From positions 1-5,200 of the forward strand of contig CALFNW010000004.1 in NCBI GenBank assembly GCA_937902275.1: a stretch of 5,200 nt of DNA, in the 5' to 3' direction. The notes under the pieces were generated by a model. It saw only the letters and a list, made by a program, of their open reading frames with translations. It searched no databases and was not told where the DNA came from. This DNA is from UBA4717 sp002404395 (lineage in GTDB: Bacteria; Bacillota; Clostridia; Oscillospirales; CAG-272). Shown one piece after another: positions 1 to 4,564 of this stretch. A program made the translations under genes and the position numbers. How positions within the stretch are numbered: position 1 is the stretch's first letter; each line of letters opens with the position of its first letter.

Positions 1-78
1 GAAGGCAAGCGGCGGAAAATATTTGCCGTTAATATTAATTTTAAGCACGCCGTTATGTCTTTCTGTTTTTACGACCAT
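1..78 (-). CDS. N-terminus of an unidentified protein, possibly glycoside-hydrolase-like (cut by window edge)
   Basis: An ATG at 78-76 opens a frame that runs off the left edge, giving 26 residues that begin MVVKTERHNGVLKINING and end with KYFPPLAF. The start is supported by GGTGAT (88-83), which matches the 3' part of the Shine-Dalgarno consensus and lies four bases before the ATG. A GTG at 87-85 in the same frame is an alternative start, and the frame stays open further upstream without an ATG. The pattern of a short strand, 'NGK' and then 'PPLAF' resembles the first beta-strands of some clostridial glycoside-hydrolase or beta-galactosidase-like proteins. This is only a resemblance, as no catalytic region is visible. 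The gene lies 88 nt past the acetyltransferase stop on the same strand. It could be co-transcribed or have its own promoter; I see no convincing promoter in the gap. Confidence 0.5.
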   Translation of the reverse strand, partial: MVVKTERHNGVLKININGKYFPPLAF

Positions 79-82
79 AATT

Positions 83-88
83 ATCACC
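83..88 (-). promoter_or_regulatory. Ribosome binding site deciding the start at 78
   Basis: GGTGAT on the minus strand ends four bases before the ATG at 78. It fits the 3' half of the AGGAGGTGAT consensus, which is the expected register for such short spacing. A purine-rich AAGGGAG further upstream (141-135) also looks like a Shine-Dalgarno sequence, but no ATG, GTG or TTG follows it at a usable distance. Confidence 0.45.
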
Positions 89-91
89 GTA

Positions 92-104
92 CCGCCGCAG
101 GCGG
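92..104. repeat. Short GC-rich inverted repeat upstream of the left-edge gene
   Basis: CCGCC (92-96) and GGCGG (100-104) form a perfect 5-bp stem around a 3-base loop. In the minus-strand RNA the loop is UGC, and the hairpin ends 13 bases before the ATG at 78. It has no U-tract on its 3' side (the T run lies 5' of it on the minus strand), so it is not an intrinsic terminator of the acetyltransferase gene. A very similar hairpin precedes the HAD gene at 2136-2148. Confidence 0.5.
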
Positions 105-166
105 CTAAAAAATGTAACGTGATTTTTTGTTTTGCTCCCTTAAATATGTTTGATCGGATATTCGTT

Positions 167-616
167 TTACTTGCTGAAGACAAAGCGCGGTCCTTCTTCG
201 CCGAGGTGTCCGTTTGGCGTAAATCCGCATTTTTCAAGCACGCGCTGAGATGCAAGGTTACAGGGATCGGTTTCGGCTTCCACACAAGAGATCTCAGGTT
301 GAGACAGCGCATATTCGACTGCCGCAGTTACCGCCTCGGTGGCGTAACCGAGACCTTGATGCGCGTCGATAACGCCGTAACCGATCTCAACACTTTCGTT
401 CGAGACACCTTTGAAACAAAGGTCGCCTACGCGGATACCGTTTGAAGTCTCAATAAACCATGGACAATACCACTGCCATTCATTCGGATGAGCAAGCGCC
501 TCGGTCAGCATCTCGGTATATGCCTGCTTTAGTTCGGCATCGCTTTCACAAATTATCAGTTGTTCGGTCTGCTCACGGTCTGCAGGGTATATTTTCAAGC
601 GTTCTGTTGTAATCAT
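167..616 (-). CDS. GNAT-family N-acetyltransferase (RimJ/RimL-like)
   Basis: This predicted cytosolic acetyltransferase moves an acetyl group from acetyl-CoA to an amino group; the substrate cannot be told from sequence. The 149-residue protein opens in RimJ/RimL style (ITTERLKIYPAD). It has the core strands EIGYGVI at about 77-83, then the acetyl-CoA pyrophosphate-binding motif HQGLGYATEA (86-95). Near the C-terminus is the family signature NLASQRVLEKCGF (120-132). It is somewhat shorter than the usual 170-180 residues but has both ends and no missing core motif. The ATG at 616 is supported by AAAGGA (630-625) eight bases upstream. It begins 24 nt after the stop of the membrane-anchored protein gene, so it is probably the third gene of the operon starting at the promoter near 2222. 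Ribosomal-protein N-terminus, antibiotic, polyamine or amino-acid substrates are all possible. Confidence 0.9.
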   Translation of the reverse strand: MITTERLKIYPADREQTEQLIICESDAELKQAYTEMLTEALAHPNEWQWYCPWFIETSNGIRVGDLCFKGVSNESVEIGYGVIDAHQGLGYATEAVTAAVEYALSQPEISCVEAETDPCNLASQRVLEKCGFTPNGHLGEEGPRFVFSK

Positions 617-640
617 ACTGCAATTCCTTTTTGAATTCGA

Positions 641-1306
641 TCAGTCAGAGGAGGTATCAGCCTCGCCGGGCGCATTGTAAGCATCGCCGCAGGCGTCGAT
701 ATACAGCTTGCCGTTTCGTTCGATAAGTTCAAGATATTGCGCACGGCTTGCGTCGCTTCCGACATCGCTGCGGAATGTACCGTCGTTTTTCATAATTTTA
801 TAAGCAACGCGCAGCACGTGCTTTTCGATCTGACCGTAATCGGGGTCGCTGACTTTTGAAGCGAAAAGGTATTCCACATGAATATCATACACTCTCTGCG
901 GAGCGATATCGGTACATTCACGGTTAAAAACAAAGTAACGCGCAGTATGAAGCGCATTGAATGTTTCGGTTTCACCACGCTTTAAAAGGTCAAAATATTC
1001 GCCGAAGAATTCGGCAAAACGACCGGAAGCGGCATAACTTTCATCGGTGATACAACGCGTCAAGCCGTTTTCGGTATAATAAAGGTAGCTGATCTCTTCG
1101 GCATATTCGGGGTCAAGCGAGATATCTGCATTATACTCTGGCTCATAGAAGATATAAGAAGGGATCTCGCGTCCCGTCTTATATACAAACGAAGCAGAGA
1201 ACGGCTCGGCTTCCTTTTGCGTCAGAAGCATATACAAACCGCCGCAGAGTGCGGCGGCAACGGATATTATGATAACGGAAAGCGCAAGTTTTTTGTTCTT
1301 TTTCAT
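641..1306 (-). CDS. Membrane-anchored protein of unknown function
   Basis: I do not recognise a named family. The 221-residue product starts MKKNKK, followed by one hydrophobic segment (about 7-28), which suggests an uncleaved signal anchor with the rest outside the membrane. The cysteine at 21 is preceded by Leu rather than Gly/Ala/Ser, so it is a poor lipobox and I do not call it a lipoprotein. The outer part is rich in aromatic and acidic residues (SYIFYEPEY, ISYLYYTENG). It then has a mixed helix/strand region (FAEFFGEYFDLLKRGETETF about 97-116; QRVYDIHVEYLF 137-148; HVLRVAYKIMKNDGTF 163-178) and ends with YLELIERNGKLYIDACGD (191-208). Strands followed by 'NGKLYID' recall NTF2-like or small ligand-binding folds, which is a guess. 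The ATG overlaps the HAD stop (ATGA), so translation is probably coupled; there is no strong ribosome binding site of its own. The tail (PGEADTSSD) looks disordered. Confidence 0.85.
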   Translation of the reverse strand: MKKNKKLALSVIIISVAAALCGGLYMLLTQKEAEPFSASFVYKTGREIPSYIFYEPEYNADISLDPEYAEEISYLYYTENGLTRCITDESYAASGRFAEFFGEYFDLLKRGETETFNALHTARYFVFNRECTDIAPQRVYDIHVEYLFASKVSDPDYGQIEKHVLRVAYKIMKNDGTFRSDVGSDASRAQYLELIERNGKLYIDACGDAYNAPGEADTSSD

Positions 1307-2121
1307 AAGTTTTCATCAATGTATTCGACAAGTCCGGCAATTGCACCGTCGTTGTTGCGGCAAACGTGTACCGCGGCGGCGGCTTTTACCGAGTCGATGG
1401 CATTTTCGGGGCAGGCGGCTACGTCTGCGGCGGCAAGCATTTTCAGATCGTTTTCATAATCTCCGATGCAGTAAAGCTTTACGGGACTTTGAGCTTTTGA
1501 TTCAAGCGAGCGTTTGATTTCAAGCGCCGCATTGCCCTTTGTGGAGCGCGGATTGTATATTTCAAGTGAGTTGTACCAGGCGCGCGCCATCTGATATGAG
1601 TCGCCGTATTGCGCTTCAATGATTTTCGCTATCAGCGAAAGCACCTCGGGATCGGCGGTGAATATCGCTTTGTACCAGCTGTCCTGAGGGATCTCGTCAA
1701 TAGTCATGACCGATGTAAATTGCGACGGATATCCGATCTTAAAGGCAGGATCATCCTTGCCGGGAGTAATCATGTAATATCTGTCGCCGGCAGTGACCTT
1801 GACTCCGACTTCGGGAAAAGAGGTAAGTACGATCTTGATGATCGCCGAAGCGGGACCCGGTGCAATGCAGATCTCATTATGCTTTTTGCCGATCTCATGA
1901 TCGTATGTATAAGCACCGTTGCAACAGATTATCGGCACATTCGGCAGCTTGAACATTTCGGGGGCAATTACGGTATGCGAACGTCCCGTTGCAAAGGTGA
2001 AATATCCGCCGTTTTCTTTGAAATAGCTGATCGCATCAAGGTTTCTTTCAGGTATCATGCAGTTATCGTCAAATAACGTGCCGTCAAGATCGGTGACGAT
2101 CATTTTGTTGTCAAATTTCAT
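1303..2121 (-). CDS. HAD-superfamily phosphatase, Cof subfamily (type IIB)
   Basis: This predicted cytosolic Mg2+-dependent phosphatase probably acts on sugar phosphates or related small phosphorylated metabolites; the family is promiscuous and the substrate is not predictable. All four HAD motifs are present in the 272 residues. Motif I is DLDGTLFD, with nucleophile Asp11 and acid/base Asp13. Motif II is TFATGR, with Thr45. Motif III is the lysine in RSTKGNAAL (Lys195). Motif IV is GDYENDLKML, with Asp221 and Asp225. The long insertion between motifs II and III (about 70-185) is the type IIB cap. Length is normal for Cof proteins. The ATG at 2121 gives the usual short lead into motif I, yet no good Shine-Dalgarno precedes it; the nearest GGA lies about 13 bases away at the edge of a hairpin. 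It is the first gene of the operon driven by the promoter at 2194-2222, and its stop overlaps the next start (ATGA). Confidence 0.93.
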   Translation of the reverse strand: MKFDNKMIVTDLDGTLFDDNCMIPERNLDAISYFKENGGYFTFATGRSHTVIAPEMFKLPNVPIICCNGAYTYDHEIGKKHNEICIAPGPASAIIKIVLTSFPEVGVKVTAGDRYYMITPGKDDPAFKIGYPSQFTSVMTIDEIPQDSWYKAIFTADPEVLSLIAKIIEAQYGDSYQMARAWYNSLEIYNPRSTKGNAALEIKRSLESKAQSPVKLYCIGDYENDLKMLAAADVAACPENAIDSVKAAAAVHVCRNNDGAIAGLVEYIDENL

Positions 2122-2135
2122 AAAAAATTCTGATT

Positions 2136-2148
2136 CCGGCGCAGCCGG
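2136..2148. repeat. Short GC-rich hairpin in the leader of the HAD gene
   Basis: CCGGC (2136-2140) and GCCGG (2144-2148) form a 5-bp stem with a 3-base loop, UGC in the minus-strand RNA. It lies in the roughly 66-nt leader between the predicted transcription start and the ATG at 2121, ending 14 bases before that ATG. A run of six T on the minus strand follows about eight bases after the stem. It could act as a weak attenuator, but the short stem and the gap before the T run argue against an efficient terminator. Its 3' arm contains the only GGA near the start codon. Confidence 0.5.
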
Positions 2149-2193
2149 TACATAAATATGCGCGCAGAAAAGTCACGCAAGCAAACATTTATA

Positions 2194-2222
2194 ATTATAT
2201 CATACTTTGCGAATTTTTTCAA
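2194..2222 (-). promoter_or_regulatory. Sigma-A-type promoter for the HAD/membrane protein/acetyltransferase operon
   Basis: On the minus strand, TTGAAA (2222-2217; five of six matches to the -35 consensus) is followed after exactly 17 bases by TATAAT (2199-2194; perfect -10). The transcription start would fall near 2187-2188. The -35 and spacer lie over the last codons and stop of rluD, so the promoter separates the accessory operon from the housekeeping genes upstream. The -10 is part of a 10-bp palindrome, tataattata (2190-2199), so some of the match could be AT-rich chance. Even so, the spacing and position just before a 78-nt gap make this the best promoter in the window. Confidence 0.72.
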
Positions 2223-3279
2223 GTATTTGTAAAAAATAGGCCGGAAGTCCGCTGTCAAAAAACAGTTTTTCACCGGTTATGGGGTGAATGAACCCGATCT
2301 TGCGTGCGTGCAGGCATTGACCCGAAAGAAGTTCGGCGTTTGTTTTTTCGAACCGATCAAATGTCCCGCGATACAGCGGATCTCCGAGTACCGGATGACC
2401 GAGCGATGCCATATGCACACGTATCTGATGCGTTCTGCCGGTTTCAAGCGTCAGTTCAACATAAGTATATGCGCAAGACGCGCCGAAACGCTCAAGCACC
2501 TTATAGTGGGTTACGGCGCGTCTTGCACCCGGTGATTCCGGTTTGACAACCGCCATTTTTTTGCGGTCGCGCGGATTTCTGCCGATATACTTATCTATTG
2601 TACCGCAGTCGTCCTTCAGATTGCCGACCACGATCGCATTGTATACGCGATCGAATGAATGAGTTTTTATCTGCTCGGCAAGTCCGAGATGCGCCTCGTT
2701 GCATTTTGCCACAATCAGAAGTCCGCTCGTGTCCTTGTCTATCCGATGAACTATTCCGGGACGAATAACGCCGTTGATTGAAGAAAGCGACGTTTTACAA
2801 TGGAAAAGCAGGGCATTAACGAGCGTGCCGTTCGGATTCCCGGGCGCCGGATGAACGACCATGCCCTTGGGTTTATTGACCACTAACAGGTATTTGTCCT
2901 CGTATACAACGTCGAGCGGAATATCCTCCGGGAGCGCTTCGCAGGGAACAGGCAAGGGAAGTGTTACCACCGTCATATCGCCTTCACGCATCTTATAACT
3001 TTTGGTAACCGACTTTCCGTTGACGCCGATATTACCATCGGCAATCAGCTTTTGCAACGCGGAACGCGTCATCCCGGTCGCGTCGCTGAGATAAGCGTCG
3101 ATACGAAGTCCGACCTCTTTGCGTTCCGCCGTAAACTCAAGTTTGTTTTCCGACTTATCGATCACAACAGAGTCCGACGGTGCTTCGGACTCTGTTGTCA
3201 ATTCCGCTTCGTCAAACGTGTCGTCAACAATTTCGTCGGTTATAAAATTTTCATCAAAGCTTGGCTTCAGCTTTTCCAT
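2200..3279 (-). CDS. rluD: RluD-like 23S rRNA pseudouridine synthase (RluA family) with acidic N-terminal extension
   Basis: It converts uridines of large-subunit rRNA to pseudouridine; exact target positions cannot be assigned from sequence. Counting from the ATG at 3279, the 359-residue protein has an acidic, probably disordered extension (about 1-45), then an S4 RNA-binding domain (about 53-108: GLRIDAYLSDATGMTRSALQ onward). The catalytic domain follows: VVNKPKGMVVHPAPG (about 133-147), catalytic motif HRIDKDTSG (178-186, nucleophile Asp181), RVYNAIV, and ETGRTHQIRVHMASLGHPVLGD (about 279-300). I prefer this start to the in-frame ATG at 3294, five codons upstream, because GGGGA (3292-3288) lies eight bases before it while the upstream ATG has no ribosome binding site and abuts the terminator-like T run. 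The lspA-rluD pairing is common in Firmicutes (ylyB in Bacillus). Most relatives begin close to the S4 domain, so the extension is unusual. Confidence 0.95.
   Translation of the reverse strand: MEKLKPSFDENFITDEIVDDTFDEAELTTESEAPSDSVVIDKSENKLEFTAERKEVGLRIDAYLSDATGMTRSALQKLIADGNIGVNGKSVTKSYKMREGDMTVVTLPLPVPCEALPEDIPLDVVYEDKYLLVVNKPKGMVVHPAPGNPNGTLVNALLFHCKTSLSSINGVIRPGIVHRIDKDTSGLLIVAKCNEAHLGLAEQIKTHSFDRVYNAIVVGNLKDDCGTIDKYIGRNPRDRKKMAVVKPESPGARRAVTHYKVLERFGASCAYTYVELTLETGRTHQIRVHMASLGHPVLGDPLYRGTFDRFEKTNAELLSGQCLHARKIGFIHPITGEKLFFDSGLPAYFLQILEKIRKV
3164..3198. repeat. Perfect 14-bp inverted repeat inside rluD
   Basis: acaacagagtccga (3164-3177) and tcggactctgttgt (3185-3198) are exact reverse complements separated by seven bases. 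The minus-strand mRNA could form a strong 14-bp hairpin about 80 nt into the rluD coding region. It encodes TTESEAPSDSVV in the acidic linker before the S4 domain, where protein sequence is under little constraint. No U-tract follows, so it is not an intrinsic terminator. Confidence 0.9.
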
Positions 3280-3287
3280 AGTGAGGT

Positions 3288-3292
3288 TCCCC
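3288..3292 (-). promoter_or_regulatory. Ribosome binding site selecting the rluD start
   Basis: GGGGA on the minus strand lies eight bases before the ATG at 3279 and overlaps the G of the alternative upstream ATG (3294-3292). It is the only Shine-Dalgarno-like sequence near either candidate start, so it favours the downstream one. Confidence 0.5.
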
Positions 3293-3295
3293 ATA

Positions 3296-3333
3296 TCATA
3301 AAATAAAGGGGTGAGCTTAAAAGAGTCACCCCT
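3296..3333 (-). terminator. Intrinsic terminator or attenuator between lspA and rluD
   Basis: On the minus strand AGGGGTGA (3333-3326) pairs perfectly with TCACCCCT (3314-3307), an 8-bp stem with five G-C pairs and an 11-base loop. It is followed directly by a T-rich tract, TTTATTTTAT (about 3305-3296). It starts 13 bases after the lspA stop. The layout fits Rho-independent termination of the ylmH-divIVA-lspA transcript. The T-tract is interrupted by A and the loop is large, so termination may be partial. There is no space for a promoter between it and the rluD start, so it may instead work as a leader attenuator for rluD. Confidence 0.68.
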
Positions 3334-3339
3334 GTGAAT

Positions 3340-3369
3340 ATTTTAATTACTTGTCAGAAATTGTGTCGG
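3340..3369 (-). promoter_or_regulatory. Weak candidate promoter for rluD overlapping the lspA end
   Basis: CCGACA (3369-3364; four of six -35 matches) and TAAAAT (3345-3340; five of six -10 matches) are 18 bases apart on the minus strand, over the last codons and stop of lspA. A start from here would place the 3307-3333 stem-loop at the very 5' end of the rluD mRNA. The match is modest and the region AT-rich, so this is only a candidate. It is listed because rluD otherwise depends on read-through. Confidence 0.25.
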
Positions 3370-3832
3370 CTTTGCCTTTTTTATCAAAAATCAGTCTTAA
3401 AAGCAATAGTACGGAACCGACGGTTACAAAAATGTCGGCAACGTTGAATATCGGAAAATCAATAAAAGTTACGTGCAGAAAATCCACCACATACCCTGCG
3501 AATATGCGGTCGATCATATTTCCGATTCCGCCTCCGAGAATCAGTGCAAGCGGAATTATTATACCGGCGTCATTGTGCTTGTCAAATAAGATCAAGCCGG
3601 CAATAACGGCGATCGCCGCAAGCGAAACGATCATGAAAATATATCGCTTGTCGGCGAATATACCGAAAGCCGCTCCGCGGTTTTCGCAGTATTCAAACCT
3701 CAGAATACCGTCGATAACGGTAATGCTTTTTGACTTAAGCCCGCCCGATGCGAGTTTTTTGGTAAAATAGTCGAATATGACGCAAAGGACTGCAAGCAAA
3801 AGCGCGCTTATCTTCAGCTTAGTTATTTTCAT
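3347..3832 (-). CDS. lspA: Lipoprotein signal peptidase (signal peptidase II)
   Basis: This membrane aspartyl protease cleaves the signal peptide from prolipoproteins after the lipobox Cys has been lipid-modified. The 161-residue protein shows four hydrophobic segments (about 8-20, 64-83, 90-105, 131-147), as expected. Family motifs are visible: DYFTK after the first segment (21-25), ENRGAAFGIF (50-59), GGGIGNMIDR with catalytic Asp108, and FNVADIFVTVG with catalytic Asp133. Length is typical. The ATG at 3832 is the only start that preserves the first membrane segment. It lies inside the divIVA end with a 14-nt overlap and has only a weak ribosome binding site, so expression is probably coupled to divIVA translation. 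The charged C-terminal tail (DKKGKADTISDK) should face the cytoplasm. Confidence 0.97.
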   Translation of the reverse strand: MKITKLKISALLLAVLCVIFDYFTKKLASGGLKSKSITVIDGILRFEYCENRGAAFGIFADKRYIFMIVSLAAIAVIAGLILFDKHNDAGIIIPLALILGGGIGNMIDRIFAGYVVDFLHVTFIDFPIFNVADIFVTVGSVLLLLRLIFDKKGKADTISDK

Positions 3833-4541
3833 CCGGCACTTTATCCATTACAATAGTTGCGGCATCGTCGTTTTTGCTTGTGTCATTGTCGCTTACGCGT
3901 TCAAACACCACCGTGTCCCCACTGTCAAAAAGTTCATCGGGATCAAGCGTGACCGCATCGTTTTCAGCGGTTTTTTCAAGCTCGGCGGCAGGCGTTTTTT
4001 CGCGGGCAAGCTGTTTTTTGCGGCGAATAACTTCTTCGGTCTTGGCAATTGCTTCGCTCATGTATTCTTCGCTTGTTTTAAGCTTGACTTTGTCAGTAAT
4101 GTCGGTCAGCTTCTCAAGTTCTTCAATATGCTGACGGTATTTTTCAAACAATTCGCGCTTGAGCGTTCTGACCTGTTCGTTTAATTCAAGTATGGTCTGT
4201 CTGTGAAGATTTATTTGCTCGCCGAAGTCGGAAAGAATAGTGTTACAGCCCTCTTTTGCTGAGTCTATAATAGCTTCGGCGCGTGTGTTGGCGGTATCAA
4301 TTATTTTTCCCGATACCTTCTTTGCGTTGACAAGCGCGCCGCGCACTGCTTCTTTTTCGCCCTCAAGCTCGCCTTTCTGCTCGATCGCCGCGCGGAGCTG
4401 CTGCTCAAGCTCAAAATTGCGTCTGAACAGCTCGGTGTATTTTTCAATAACAAAATCCATGTATTCATCGACTTCGGGTATGGAATATCCGCGCATGGCC
4501 TTTGTAAAGGTTTTCTTTTTGATTTCGCTTGGCTTCAACAT
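3819..4541 (-). CDS. divIVA: DivIVA-domain polar/septal coiled-coil protein
   Basis: DivIVA proteins gather at curved membrane (poles and septa) and recruit division, chromosome-anchoring or cell-wall factors, depending on species. The 240-residue protein opens with the conserved membrane-binding N-domain: PSEIKKKTFTKAMRGYSIPEVDEYMDFV (4-31), containing the F-x-RGY-x-x-x-VDEY hallmark. Coiled coil follows (about 32-72 and 110-182: heptad-rich, E/K/L-rich). The tail from about 183 is acidic, low-complexity and probably disordered. It contains two related short motifs, TVVFERVSDND (210-220) and TIVMDKVPDEN (229-239). Length is somewhat above the Bacillus protein (about 164) because of the tail. 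The ATG at 4541 has AAAGGA (4557-4552) ten bases upstream. It lies 23 nt after ylmH, the classic Firmicute order, and its end overlaps lspA. Confidence 0.95.
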   Translation of the reverse strand: MLKPSEIKKKTFTKAMRGYSIPEVDEYMDFVIEKYTELFRRNFELEQQLRAAIEQKGELEGEKEAVRGALVNAKKVSGKIIDTANTRAEAIIDSAKEGCNTILSDFGEQINLHRQTILELNEQVRTLKRELFEKYRQHIEELEKLTDITDKVKLKTSEEYMSEAIAKTEEVIRRKKQLAREKTPAAELEKTAENDAVTLDPDELFDSGDTVVFERVSDNDTSKNDDAATIVMDKVPDENN

Positions 4542-4564
4542 GAGGTATATGTCCTTTCGAAAAA

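Noticed and set aside
107..128. A6T / AT6 inverted repeat between the acetyltransferase and the left-edge gene
   Set aside because: The stem is entirely A-T with an 8-base loop, so it is too weak for a terminator and is the kind of symmetry AT-rich gaps produce by chance.
23..445. 140-codon plus-strand open frame
   Set aside because: It runs antisense across the acetyltransferase, has no family-like motifs and no supported ribosome binding site; the minus-strand GNAT reading shows clear conserved motifs.
1243..1246. Lipobox at Cys21 of the membrane-anchored protein
   Set aside because: The residues before Cys are Ala-Ala-Leu; Leu at -1 does not fit the lipobox, so an uncleaved anchor is more likely despite the nearby lspA gene.
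1624..1640. 7-bp inverted repeat tttcgct-atc-agcgaaa inside the HAD gene
   Set aside because: Short stem in well-supported coding sequence (codons for LSLIAK), no T-tract and no second copy seen; expected by chance at this length.
1609..2076. 155-codon plus-strand open frame opposite the HAD gene
   Set aside because: The minus strand carries all four HAD motifs in order; the plus frame shows only codon-mirror composition.
3292..3294. Upstream ATG as the rluD start
   Set aside because: It has no Shine-Dalgarno sequence and touches the terminator-like T-rich tract, while the ATG at 3279 has GGGGA at eight bases.
3777..4184. Plus-strand frames opposite divIVA with long Ser- or Phe-rich stretches
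   Set aside because: Antisense images of the Glu/Lys-rich coiled coil; no independent start signal or recognisable domain.
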